Assembly: GCF_005502275.1 (NCBI RefSeq) | Contig: NZ_SWLZ01000008.1 | Location: forward strand, 62,001-126,000 | From: Robertmurraya siralis | GTDB lineage: Bacteria; Bacillota; Bacilli; Bacillales; Cytobacillaceae | Direction: 5' to 3' | Length of the DNA: 64,000 nt | Shown here: piece by piece, positions 1 to 7,616 of the stretch | Layout of the letters: the number at the start of each line of letters is the position of its first letter | How positions within the stretch are numbered: position 1 is the stretch's first letter | Translations under genes and position numbers: made by a program | The notes under the pieces: model-generated | What the model saw: the letters and a program-made list of their open reading frames with translations, nothing else | Databases searched by the model: none | What the model was told of the DNA's origin: nothing

Positions 1-1
1 A

Positions 2-148
2 GGACTCAAAAAGTATGCTACAGTCGCATTTAAAGCAACTACTCTATCACCATGGATAGCTAGATTCCTTTTTAGTTTTTGTACAAAGGTATGTGAGCAA
101 TATACCTTAAGGACTTACCATGTAAATTCCCAATCAAAATTTTTTTAA
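2..148 (+). CDS. C-terminal end of an unidentified protein, cut by the window edge
   Basis: An open frame enters from the left edge and stops with TAA at 146-148, giving about 48 residues that start GLKKYATVAFKA. No start or ribosome binding site is inside the window. The GLKK-x-AFKA pattern loosely recalls the C-terminal tail of DDE transposases, but this is weak. The rest of the frame is rich in Phe, Cys and Ser without a clear motif. It may be a real gene end or chance. Confidence 0.25.
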   Translation, partial: GLKKYATVAFKATTLSPWIARFLFSFCTKVCEQYTLRTYHVNSQSKFF

Positions 149-579
149 CAATATCCATAATTTGTGGTTTGATATGGGCATTAAATTTGTTTTTTTGAGT
201 GTTAATATGTTAATAGTAAGCAAAACTTGCTGTAAGGGCTAGTAAGCTAATTATGAGGGTGAGAGAAGTTAAAAAAAGATAGGTTTTCTAAAGCATTATA
301 ACACTTCTTTTATTTGGTATGTTTAGTTATTTTTACCATTATATTTAGACGATTGTCAATTAATTTCCAGTAATATCTAAAATTATTACGAAATCTTCAT
401 AAACTTGGATGTTATTATTTTTTATAATATATCAAAGAATTGCTGTAATAATGAGAGGGTATATAATTTATAAGAATATTCAAGGTGGTCATGAGATTGG
501 ATTATGAGGTTATGGCTATTTCTTTGTTTAAAGAAAGGAATCTTCAGTTTCTAAAGTATGCTATGCTTCTTGATTCTGT
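149..579. other. AT-rich intergenic stretch with no supported gene
   Basis: No convincing coding region is visible. The only candidate is a 36-codon frame (491-601) preceded by AAGGTGG; its product has no recognisable motif and its end runs into the repeat element that begins near 580, so I do not call it. Confidence 0.5.
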
Positions 580-722
580 TGATTTTTGGCTCTTTTCGTA
601 AGAATCTTAGTTTCTCACGTCATTAAAGCTATGCAAAAAAGATAGCTCTGACTTTGATGAAATGCTGGGAGAAAGCTTGTCCTCTCCCTCGTTTCGTCGA
701 GTCAGAGCCAAAATAAGCCTCA
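580..722. repeat. Dispersed nested-hairpin element, copy A (degenerate)
   Basis: The sequence has the same order of parts as the elements near 52343 and 58171: a T-rich arm ending GGCTC (583-592), a short hairpin around CTTAG (597-619), a middle segment containing AGCTATGC, a long hairpin whose stem is GCTCTGACT (645-653) with AGTCAGAGC (700-708), and a closing AAAATAAGCC arm (710-719). The long hairpin continues inward with GATGAAA/TTTCGTC and GGGAGA/TCTCCC. Base identity to copy B is partial but the fold is kept. It lies just 3' of the MFS gene, so it could also act as that gene's terminator. Confidence 0.55.
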
Positions 723-750
723 AATGCATAATCAACTGTATTGTTTAATA

Positions 751-1923
751 TTATGTGGATGCTAATACTTCTTTTTTATGCTCCAACTTCCTGTACACAA
801 GTGCAATGAGCAGTCCAGGTATGGTACAAGCAATCATTCCGATAAAAGCATATCGTGGTTCGATCTCGTATAAAAAGCCGCCGAATACAGTGAAAACAGC
901 TGTACTCCAGCTTAGAGCAAGCGCGGAATAGACACCCTGTGCTTTTGGAATCTGAGCATGGGGGATATTTTTGATTAAGTATTTCATAAAGGCATAATGT
1001 CCCATTGCAAATGAGAAGGCATGCAAAGTTTGAGCGAGACAGAAGACAAGGACATTTGGAAATGTAAAGACTAATATCCAGCGCAAGGTTGAACCGATAG
1101 CTGAAAGGGTCAGCAAAGAGCCGACAGAAAACTTTTCAAAGCTTCGATCTGCCATAGAAAAAAAGATGATTTCCGCAATGACAGCAATATTTAGAATAAG
1201 ACCAATTAAGTATACAGGCGCATGAATGTCTTGCAGGAAAATATAGCCATAGTTGTAATAGGTAGCATGGGCGGCCTGCAATAAAATCACAATTGTGAGA
1301 ACTAAGCTAAAGTGTTTAATTCGAAATAATTGGAGCAGACCCACTTTTTGCGACGGCTCGATTTTAGGCTTTGAAGTTAAAATAACAGGTGCATTCAAAA
1401 AGCCGAGAGCGACAAATCCCATTATTCCGAGCAATAGTGCCCAATAAATCACTTCATCGCCAAGAATCCCTGTAAATATCGTTAATACCATTCCGATGGA
1501 GATAAATCCGATCGATCCCCACTGGCGACTTCTGCCGTAATGCCTCAACTGTTTACTTTGAACAAGAATTCCAGCAGCAGTATCAAGGGCTGGCATCAAT
1601 GTTGGATAAAAAACATGCAAAACAATTGTTATCATAAGCAAGCTTGTGAAGGAGTCTGCCGGAATATAACAGAGGATTGCTACAAGTGTACCAATTCCAG
1701 CAATATTCAATAAAGTTTTGCTGCTGACTCTTTCTGATAAATAAGGGAAAGCAAATAAGGTAGAAAGCCCTCTTGCCAGTAATCCAAAGCTCATGATTAA
1801 GCTTGCCTCGGAAACGGTAATTCCTTTTGTATAAATCATCCATCCTGACCAATAAGGTAGGAAAACCCCCCATGTCATAAAAAAAGTAAAAAATTGTGTA
1901 CTCATCCAGCGTTGTGTATTCAT
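751..1923 (-). CDS. MFS transporter of the PPP/LacY-like (MFS_1_like) type
   Basis: A 390-residue polytopic membrane protein with about twelve hydrophobic segments, probably a proton-coupled permease in the cytoplasmic membrane. The N-terminal start (MNTQRWMSTQFFTFFMTWGV) and the short basic loop after segment two (PYLSERVSSKT) resemble the phenylpropionate-permease-like branch of the MFS; this is recognition by eye, so the substrate is unknown. An AAGGAGG-like site (GAGGATATAC) lies immediately before the ATG. It is divergent from a Crp/Fnr-type regulator gene with about 80 bp between them, and two perfect palindromes lie in that gap, so the regulator probably controls this transporter. Confidence 0.8.
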   Translation of the reverse strand: MNTQRWMSTQFFTFFMTWGVFLPYWSGWMIYTKGITVSEASLIMSFGLLARGLSTLFAFPYLSERVSSKTLLNIAGIGTLVAILCYIPADSFTSLLMITIVLHVFYPTLMPALDTAAGILVQSKQLRHYGRSRQWGSIGFISIGMVLTIFTGILGDEVIYWALLLGIMGFVALGFLNAPVILTSKPKIEPSQKVGLLQLFRIKHFSLVLTIVILLQAAHATYYNYGYIFLQDIHAPVYLIGLILNIAVIAEIIFFSMADRSFEKFSVGSLLTLSAIGSTLRWILVFTFPNVLVFCLAQTLHAFSFAMGHYAFMKYLIKNIPHAQIPKAQGVYSALALSWSTAVFTVFGGFLYEIEPRYAFIGMIACTIPGLLIALVYRKLEHKKEVLAST

Positions 1924-1944
1924 GTATATCCTCCTTCATGATTG

Positions 1945-1956
1945 CATGATATCATG
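1945..1956. promoter_or_regulatory. 12-bp perfect palindrome, candidate operator 1
   Basis: CATGATATCATG is a perfect inverted repeat in the divergent gap between the MFS gene and the Crp/Fnr-type gene. It shares its GATATC centre with a second palindrome whose centre is 31 bp away, close to three helical turns. Binding by the neighbouring regulator is inferred. Confidence 0.45.
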
Positions 1957-1974
1957 GAATAAAGATGTAATAAT

Positions 1975-1988
1975 ATGAGATATCTCAT
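1975..1988. promoter_or_regulatory. 14-bp perfect palindrome, candidate operator 2
   Basis: ATGAGATATCTCAT is perfectly self-complementary and sits just upstream of the ribosome binding site of the Crp/Fnr-type gene. With the 1945 palindrome it makes a pair on one face of the helix, suited to autoregulation and control of the divergent transporter. Confidence 0.45.
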
Positions 1989-2004
1989 GTTTTTGAGGTG
2001 GAAA

Positions 2005-2676
2005 ATGGAAATATACAAAGGAAAGAAAAAACAATACTTTATGGAACAGCACTCTATCGCCCATTTATTCTCTTTTCCTGTTGAAGAGTTTATCGAAGTA
2101 CGTGAGTATAAGCGGGACGAATGGATCATTCAAGAAGGAATGAGACCGGATTTTCTTTTTTATGTTATTGGGGGAAAGGCGAAAATATATATCACCCATC
2201 AAAATGGAAAGGTATCATTGATTAATTTTATCAATGCTAATGAGTATATTGGGGAAATGGAATTATTGAATGATGTTTATTATACAAAGGGGATTCAGGC
2301 CTCAACGAAAACGATTTGTTTTGCGCTTCCGATCCATCGCTATCGAGGACAGCTGTTAGAGGATGCAAAATTTTTACGTGAACTAACGAAGTTTCTCAGC
2401 GTCAAGGCCTCGGTAATGGCAGCGAAGTATTCGCAAAGCCTCGCTTTTCCACTTGAAAATCGGCTTGCTGATTTTATCCTGCAAACAGCTGATGAAGGAG
2501 TATATAAAGAAAAGCATGTAGCCGTCTGTGATTATTTAGGTGTTTCTTACCGTCATTTATTGCATGTCCTCACGCAATTTTGTGAGAAAGGTTACATGCA
2601 AAAGGATGGAAGGGTTTATCATATTAAAGACTATGCCTCCTTACATGCGCTAGCTGATGTGCTGGGAAATAGGTAA
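2005..2676 (+). CDS. Crp/Fnr family transcriptional regulator, YeiL-like
   Basis: About 223 residues: an N-terminal cyclic-nucleotide-binding-like beta roll (RDEWIIQEGM, FYVIGGKAKIY, GEMELLND) and a C-terminal winged helix with a recognition region around YLGVSYRHLLHVLTQF. No Fnr-type N-terminal cysteine cluster is seen, so an iron-sulfur redox sensor is unlikely; YeiL-type proteins have this layout. I place the start at 2005 because GAGGTGG lies at 1995-2001; an in-frame ATG at 1975 has no ribosome binding site and would lie inside the palindrome. The gene is divergent from the MFS transporter, its probable target. Effector unknown. Confidence 0.8.
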   Translation: MEIYKGKKKQYFMEQHSIAHLFSFPVEEFIEVREYKRDEWIIQEGMRPDFLFYVIGGKAKIYITHQNGKVSLINFINANEYIGEMELLNDVYYTKGIQASTKTICFALPIHRYRGQLLEDAKFLRELTKFLSVKASVMAAKYSQSLAFPLENRLADFILQTADEGVYKEKHVAVCDYLGVSYRHLLHVLTQFCEKGYMQKDGRVYHIKDYASLHALADVLGNR

Positions 2677-2767
2677 AGGAGTGCATAGTTTATCAGCCTA
2701 CACACTGATCCCAGTCCTCAGCTTGTCATCACCGATACAGAAAATTATTGAAATATAGTGTCTCCTT

Positions 2768-3187
2768 CTAATTAAGTGGTTGGTTATTACCGTCCACAAT
2801 GACAATATCGTTTTGATTAATAGTTACATTTTTCTCCTCTTCAATGATATTGATCATCATTTCTTGTAATGTTTGCATCGACGCTTCATCAACATTTTGT
2901 TCTAAATCCAAAATGATAGAGAGAGATAACTTTCCCTCACCTAGTTCAGAGGCGACTAATGAAACTGAATCTGTTGTCGTATCTAATTGTTCAACGAGAA
3001 AGTTTACTAGTTTTCTTTCTACATTCTTCAACCCCTCAAGCTTTCTTTCCTCGACCGTATTGGTCTCAATGTGATTTGAAAAAGCCTCTCGATTCTCAGT
3101 TTGAACCGTTTCATTACTCCCGCAGCCCGATAATAGAATAACTAAAATAATTGGCGCAAATAGAAGATTTTTAAGCATCTCTCTCAT
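2768..3187 (-). CDS. Small predicted lipoprotein of unknown function
   Basis: A 139-residue protein with a signal peptide and lipobox LSGC, making Cys22 the likely lipidated residue after signal peptidase II cleavage. The mature part is acidic, with two amphipathic stretches (NVERKLVNFLVEQ and MQTLQEMMINIIEEEKNV) and strands between, which recalls small spore or cell-envelope lipoproteins but matches no family I can name. The start overlaps the end of the upstream membrane-protein gene by 17 bp, so the two are probably co-transcribed and translationally coupled. Confidence 0.7.
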   Translation of the reverse strand: MREMLKNLLFAPIILVILLSGCGSNETVQTENREAFSNHIETNTVEERKLEGLKNVERKLVNFLVEQLDTTTDSVSLVASELGEGKLSLSIILDLEQNVDEASMQTLQEMMINIIEEEKNVTINQNDIVIVDGNNQPLN

Positions 3188-3425
3188 CTCGCTTTCTTAA
3201 AAATGGCAGAGTTTGTATAGGTGCCAATTTATTTTTTTGAAGTACTCTTGCCATTCCATATACCGTTAGAATGGACAAAGGAAAAAGGAGAATGATTAAA
3301 ACTAGAGCAATGAAATCTGTAGTTGGGGTAAAGGGTACAAAACTATTAAAAATGAAGCCTAAAATTTTGAAATAGAGATAGAATATAAGGCAGGTTAAAA
3401 GTAATTCAATGATACGTCTCAACAT
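3171..3425 (-). CDS. Small membrane protein of unknown function
   Basis: An 84-residue protein with two hydrophobic segments (about residues 5-30 and 37-60) and a basic, polar C-terminus ending RKRDERDA. AGGAGTG stands seven bases before the ATG. It overlaps the lipoprotein gene that follows on the same strand, so the pair forms a two-gene operon whose products probably meet at the membrane. No family recognised. Confidence 0.65.
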   Translation of the reverse strand: MLRRIIELLLTCLIFYLYFKILGFIFNSFVPFTPTTDFIALVLIILLFPLSILTVYGMARVLQKNKLAPIQTLPFLRKRDERDA

Positions 3426-3540
3426 GGACCAGCACTCCTAAACCAATAATCTTTATTTTAACATATTCTTACAAATAAAGGTGCGTTGGTATGAAATTGA
3501 TTTCATCTATTTATTGACTAGGATAAACTAGAGTCAGGTA

Positions 3541-3760
3541 ATGAAAATGAGTAAGTTGCTCCTTAAACGAGGAAGAAATACAGGCGATCTTGCAGGAACT
3601 GGTTATAGTGACATATGAGAAAAATACAATCCTTCTGAAGCAAGGAGAAGTTGCGAATAAATGTTATTCTGTCCTACAAGGCTGTGTTAGAAATTACTTT
3701 GTTGCTTCCGAAGGGACATTTTTTTGTTATTGTATCACTCTCCTGTAGATGCTGAAGAGA
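3541..3760 (+). pseudogene. Remnant of a Crp/Fnr-type regulator (cyclic-nucleotide-binding domain)
   Basis: From 3569 the frame reads EEIQAILQELVIVTYEKN, then TILLKQGEVANKCYSVLQGC and VRNYFVASEGT, a clear beta-roll of the Crp/Fnr family. A plausible N-terminus (MKMSKLLL, from 3541) is in a different frame, so a single-base shift lies near 3565, and the frame ends at a TAG near 3748, long before any helix-turn-helix. The gene is therefore a truncated and frameshifted relic. It is not a copy of the intact YeiL-like gene at 2005, whose beta roll is quite different. Confidence 0.6.
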
Positions 3761-3834
3761 GTATATCATGAGGAGTGATTTTAGTTCATTGACTTAAGTT
3801 AAGAAATGAAAATAATTGCTCATTTTCAGACCAT

Positions 3835-3872
3835 AAGAGCAAGAATAAGGACGAGAATGCACGTCTGCTCTT
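3835..3872 (+). terminator. Probable terminator hairpin
   Basis: AAGAGCA (3835-3841) pairs with TGCTCTT (3866-3872), with an inner GACG/CGTC pair. Only a short T-rich tract follows. It probably ended the decayed Crp/Fnr gene and insulates the adaA operon. Confidence 0.4.
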
Positions 3873-3956
3873 GTTAAAATAAAGTTCAATAGTTTAAGCG
3901 CATGCAAGCTTCAATATAAAAGTATAATCCGTTCTTTATTAGATCGTATTTAAAAG

Positions 3957-4556
3957 GTGGTGGAAATATTGACGTCAGGCCTCAACCTTACTTTTGAAGA
4001 GATGTGGGAAAAGATCATGGCGTGTGATCGGAAATATGATGGTCTCTTTTTTACGGCGGTAAAAACGACGAAAATCTATTGTCGTCCATCCTGCCGTTCC
4101 AGAAAACCGAAAAAAATAAATGTGGAGTTTTTTTACGATATGAAGGAAGCAGAAAAGGCGGGTTATCGGCCATGTAAGAGATGTCAGCCTGAAGCAGCCC
4201 ATTCTCCACAAGTGGAATTAGTAAAAAACGTTAAAGCGTTTTTACTTAATCATTATAAGCAAAAGTTAGAGCTGCAAGATATAGCGGCGCATGCTGGCTT
4301 AAGTGCTTATTATCTTGAAAGAGTGTTTAAACAGGAAACGCAGGAAACTCCGAGAACTTATTTGGAAAAAATTAGGGTGGATAAGGCGGCTTATCTTCTC
4401 GCCACAACCGATCGAACAAATCTTGAAATTTGCTATGAAGTTGGCTTCCAAAGCTCTTCATCTTTTTACAAAGCATTTCGCAGTTTAAAGAAATTCTCAC
4501 CAAGTGAATTTCGTACACTCGCAGTCAAGGATGGTCATCATGAACTGGATCATTAA
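3957..4556 (+). CDS. adaA: AdaA-type methylphosphotriester-DNA methyltransferase and transcriptional activator
   Basis: An Ada N-terminal zinc domain followed by an AraC-type helix-turn-helix domain. The four zinc cysteines are in YCRPSCRSRKPKK and PCKRCQPE; the first is the methyl acceptor in this family. The second half (LELQDIAAHAGLSAYYLERVFKQE and the second helix pair GFQSSSSFYKAFRSL) is a standard AraC DNA-binding unit. In Bacillus, self-methylation by alkyl-phosphotriesters turns AdaA into an activator of the adaptive response. The start is uncertain: GTG at 3957 or 3960, or TTG at 3969, which fits AAAGGTGG better. It is the first gene of adaA-alkA-ogt, with all three overlapping. Confidence 0.9.
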   Translation: MVEILTSGLNLTFEEMWEKIMACDRKYDGLFFTAVKTTKIYCRPSCRSRKPKKINVEFFYDMKEAEKAGYRPCKRCQPEAAHSPQVELVKNVKAFLLNHYKQKLELQDIAAHAGLSAYYLERVFKQETQETPRTYLEKIRVDKAAYLLATTDRTNLEICYEVGFQSSSSFYKAFRSLKKFSPSEFRTLAVKDGHHELDH

Positions 4557-5448
4557 AGGCTCATCTATTGAGATTTATCCACCACCTAATTTTAACATTC
4601 AAGAGTGTTTGTTTTTCCTAGGGAGATCGGATAAAGAAGTGACGCATCGAATAAAAGATGATCATCTGTATAAATTGATAAAAGTGGATGAAGAAGTCAT
4701 TTTGTTAAACATCAGCTATTTTCCGCATGTCATTAAAGTTGAGTTCCCTATGGGGACACCGTCGAATTGCAGTCTTAAAGGCGCAGTCTCATATATATGG
4801 GAGTGGTTTGATTTGGATAAACCGCTAGAGGAATTTTATAAAATGGCAAGAACGGATAAAATTTTGCAGCCGCTCATTGATAGATATAATGGTTTGCGAA
4901 TTATAGGGATTCCAGAGCTCTTTGAGGCATTGACTTGGGCGATTATCGGTCAACAGATTAACTTAACCTTTGCTTACACATTAAAGAAGCGTTTCGTTGA
5001 ACATTTTGGAGAAAGCTATGAGATTAATGGATATACGTACTGGCTTTTTCCTGACGTTTCGACGGTCGCATTATTGCAGGTGGAAGATTTGAGAGCTCTT
5101 CAATTTACCGCTAGGAAAGCTGATTATATCATTGGGATTGCGAAATTGATGGCAGCGGGGCAATTGTCAAAAGAAAGATTGCTTCAGACGGAGCATTCCC
5201 ATGAAATTTATGAGCGTCTGTTGGATATTCGCGGTGTGGGAGCATGGACGGCAGATTATGTCATGATGAAGTGTTTTCATCATTCATCTGCTTTTCCTCT
5301 TGCTGATGTTGGTCTTCATCAAGCATTAAAGAAACAATTGGCGCTGGAGAGAAAACCGACGATAGAGGAAATAGAGGAAATGGCAATGAACTGGAAAGGG
5401 TGGCAAGCCTATGCTACCTTTTATTTGTGGAGGTCCTTATATGAGTAA
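4540..5448 (+). CDS. alkA: DNA-3-methyladenine glycosylase II (AlkA type)
   Basis: About 302 residues with an N-terminal AlkA beta domain and a helix-hairpin-helix glycosylase core: EALTWAIIGQQINLTFAYTL, the hairpin LLDIRGVGAWTADYVMM, and the catalytic-aspartate region FPLADVGLHQAL. It removes alkylated bases such as 3-methyladenine by hydrolysing the glycosidic bond. I prefer ATG 4540, with AAGGA ten bases upstream, over GTG 4504. The start overlaps the end of adaA by 17 bp and its end overlaps ogt by 8 bp, so the three repair genes form one translationally coupled unit, presumably induced by methylated AdaA. Confidence 0.92.
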   Translation: MNWIIKGSSIEIYPPPNFNIQECLFFLGRSDKEVTHRIKDDHLYKLIKVDEEVILLNISYFPHVIKVEFPMGTPSNCSLKGAVSYIWEWFDLDKPLEEFYKMARTDKILQPLIDRYNGLRIIGIPELFEALTWAIIGQQINLTFAYTLKKRFVEHFGESYEINGYTYWLFPDVSTVALLQVEDLRALQFTARKADYIIGIAKLMAAGQLSKERLLQTEHSHEIYERLLDIRGVGAWTADYVMMKCFHHSSAFPLADVGLHQALKKQLALERKPTIEEIEEMAMNWKGWQAYATFYLWRSLYE

Positions 5449-5923
5449 ACGATATCAATTAGACTACGAATCACCAATTGGAATCATTGAGATTTTTGGC
5501 AATGAAGAAGGAATTTACTCGATTTTGTTTTCTGAAAAAGATACACTGGAACATTTTGCCGATGATAACCTTCCAAATCCATTACTGGATTGTTTTCATC
5601 AGCTTGAGCAATATTTTAGTGGAAGCCGGCAAGACTTTGCCTTTCCCTATCTTTGCAAAGGGACTGATTTTCAAAAAACAGTGTGGACCGCTTTGACTAA
5701 AATACCCTATGGAGAAACGGCTACCTATAAAGATATTGCGGTTTCAATTGGAAAGGAAAACGCCGTTAGAGCCGTTGGACGTGCCAACGGACAAAATAAA
5801 TTAAGTATTGTCGTCCCTTGTCATCGCATTGTTGGTTCAAATGGCAATTTGACTGGTTACGCAGGTGGTTTATGGAGAAAAGAGTGGCTTCTCAAGCATG
5901 AGATGGGGATAAAGGTAAGATAA
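5441..5923 (+). CDS. ogt: Methylated-DNA--protein-cysteine methyltransferase (Ogt/AdaB type)
   Basis: A 160-residue suicide DNA-repair enzyme that transfers the methyl group from O6-methylguanine to its own cysteine. The active-site motif PCHRI is present (IVVPCHRIVGSNG), preceded by the helix-turn-helix region AVRAVGRANGQNKL with its arginine finger. Start ATG 5441 is chosen because GGAGG lies at 5429-5433; a longer frame from 5411 is inside alkA. It is the last gene of the adaptive-response operon and corresponds in role to Bacillus AdaB. Confidence 0.92.
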   Translation: MSKRYQLDYESPIGIIEIFGNEEGIYSILFSEKDTLEHFADDNLPNPLLDCFHQLEQYFSGSRQDFAFPYLCKGTDFQKTVWTALTKIPYGETATYKDIAVSIGKENAVRAVGRANGQNKLSIVVPCHRIVGSNGNLTGYAGGLWRKEWLLKHEMGIKVR

Positions 5924-6012
5924 GCTTACTTGACTTAATTTGAATTAGGACATTGTCCAACCTTTTTAAAAAGGCGATTTCTCCTTTGCACCGCAGCGAT
6001 GCTGGATGAAGC

Positions 6013-6048
6013 ACTCCAAAGTTACTGAAGTTACCGTAACTTTGGAGT
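6013..6048. terminator. Hairpin between convergent ogt and the MocR gene
   Basis: ACTCCAAAGTTAC (6013-6025) pairs perfectly with GTAACTTTGGAGT (6036-6048). It overlaps the last codons of the minus-strand gene. There is no U-run on either strand, so termination is inferred only from the convergent position. Two more perfect palindromes (GGACATTGTCC at about 5948 and CCTTTTTAAAAAGG at 5961) lie just upstream. Confidence 0.4.
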
Positions 6049-7497
6049 GTGGTGAGCAATAAGCTCTGATAAACGAATGAGTCCTCTTTCAAGTTGTTCA
6101 AAGGAAGCATATGAGTAGGATATGCGCAGATGATCATCGTCAAGTTTATCGTAGATTAGTCCGGGATTCAGCAATATTTTCTCTCGAAGTGCTAGTTCGA
6201 ATAGTTTTCGAGTGGATGCGTTTGTTGTCAGTTTGAGCCAGATGTAAAAACCCCCTTTTGGAATAGACCAAGTTGCGAAATTCGAAAAATATTTTTCTAG
6301 AATGTGTACAGTAAAATCTCTTCTTTTTCTTAGTTTTGTTCTTATTCTTTTTGCATAATCAGTAAACAAACCATTGCTTAGCCATTTTTCTACTGCGTAT
6401 TGGGAAAGGGAGCTTGAGCCGTAATCAGTTTGCATTTTAATATCAGCCAAACGGTCGATAACAGGTTCAGGTCCGACGATCCAGCCTATTCGCAGCCCAG
6501 GGCTCAATATCTTTGAGACACTACCAATATATAAAACATTTCCTTGAGTATCCTGTGACTTTAAAGGCAGTGGCGGCGGGCTATCGAACCATAAATCACT
6601 GTACACGTCATCCTCAATGATGGGAAGAGCTGCTTTTTGGCAGACCTTTAATAATTCCTGCCGCCTTTGTTCAGACATAACAATACCTGTTGGATTGTGG
6701 AAGGTTGGGATTGTATATAAGAGAGCAGCGCGATGCTGTCGTTTCAGCTGATCAATTTTCTCAAATTTTACCCCTTCTTGGTCTAACGGTACTCCTAGCA
6801 AATTCATTCCCGCCGATTGGAATACGTGCACGGAGTTTAAATAGGAGGGGGACTCGTGCAGAATCGTAGCGCCCCTTTCTAGCAGCCCGATTGAGATTAA
6901 TTGCAATGCTTGTAGCCCGCCTGAAACGATCAGAATGGATTCAGGGGAGGCGACAATCCCTTTAGCTCGTAAATATTCACTCACTTTTTGCCGTAATGAA
7001 AAGCGCCCTTTAGGTTCAACATAGCCAAGAGATAGATTCTCCTTTTGGGTATCTTGAAATATTTTTAGCATTTGCTCATTTGGCAATAGCTCGGGAGACA
7101 GCTCGCCAGTTCCCAATCGGATGACAGTTGGATCAGCTTCAGAGCGATTGATCTCTTGGATGATATCAATATTCGGCTTGTAGATTCCTGAATTAACATA
7201 GCTTTTCCAATCGGGAGGCGGCATTGAAGTAAGGAGACTCCAAGTGTTATTAAGAACTTCCGACCCACTACCTACCTTTGATTGCAACAGGCCATCAGCA
7301 ATCAATCCTTCAAGTGCGTAAACGATCGTACTTCGATTCACTTCAAACTGTTGTGCCAAGCTTCTTTGGGTTGGGATTTTTGTACCGACTGTCCATTCCC
7401 CATTTATAATTTTTCCTTTTAAATAATCATAGATTTGCTGATGCAACGGTATAATAGAGTTTTTGTCTGGCTTCCAATGAATGTCCCGCATACGCAA
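6031..7497 (-). CDS. yisV: MocR-type regulator: GntR DNA-binding domain fused to a PLP aminotransferase-like domain
   Basis: 488 residues. The first ~80 are a GntR winged helix (PLHQQIYDYLKGKIINGEW, IPTQRSLAQQFEVNRSTIVYAL), then a linker, then a class I aminotransferase fold (GGLQALQLISIGLL, YTIPTFHNPTGIVMS, IIEDDVYSDLWF) with the PLP lysine in SVSKILSPGLRIGW. MocR proteins use PLP or amino-acid adducts as effectors. It is divergent from a LysE-type exporter, the arrangement I recall for B. subtilis yisV/yisU, hence the symbol. A repeat cluster at 7528-7560 between the genes is the likely operator. The ligand is not known from sequence. Confidence 0.85.
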   Translation of the reverse strand: MRMRDIHWKPDKNSIIPLHQQIYDYLKGKIINGEWTVGTKIPTQRSLAQQFEVNRSTIVYALEGLIADGLLQSKVGSGSEVLNNTWSLLTSMPPPDWKSYVNSGIYKPNIDIIQEINRSEADPTVIRLGTGELSPELLPNEQMLKIFQDTQKENLSLGYVEPKGRFSLRQKVSEYLRAKGIVASPESILIVSGGLQALQLISIGLLERGATILHESPSYLNSVHVFQSAGMNLLGVPLDQEGVKFEKIDQLKRQHRAALLYTIPTFHNPTGIVMSEQRRQELLKVCQKAALPIIEDDVYSDLWFDSPPPLPLKSQDTQGNVLYIGSVSKILSPGLRIGWIVGPEPVIDRLADIKMQTDYGSSSLSQYAVEKWLSNGLFTDYAKRIRTKLRKRRDFTVHILEKYFSNFATWSIPKGGFYIWLKLTTNASTRKLFELALREKILLNPGLIYDKLDDDHLRISYSYASFEQLERGLIRLSELIAHHTPKLR

Positions 7498-7527
7498 CCT
7501 CCGCTCTTGCTTTCTTTCATTTTAACA

Positions 7528-7560
7528 AATTGGTTGGGTTATAGACCATCCAATTGGTTG
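7528..7560. promoter_or_regulatory. Candidate MocR operator: inverted plus direct repeats
   Basis: AATTGGTTGG (7528-7537) and CCATCCAATT (7546-7555) form a 9/10 inverted repeat; AATTGGTTG recurs directly at 7552-7560, 24 bp from the first. Mixed direct and inverted half-sites are typical of MocR targets. It lies in the gap between the divergent MocR and LysE genes. Confidence 0.5.
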
Positions 7561-7616
7561 CAGACAGAAAGCTATTGTTGAAGTACTCTAGAGAAAAAAG
7601 AGGAGGTAACGATAGC

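Noticed and set aside
491-601. 36-codon frame with an AAGGTGG site
   Set aside because: No recognisable motif and its end lies within the repeat element; too weak to call.
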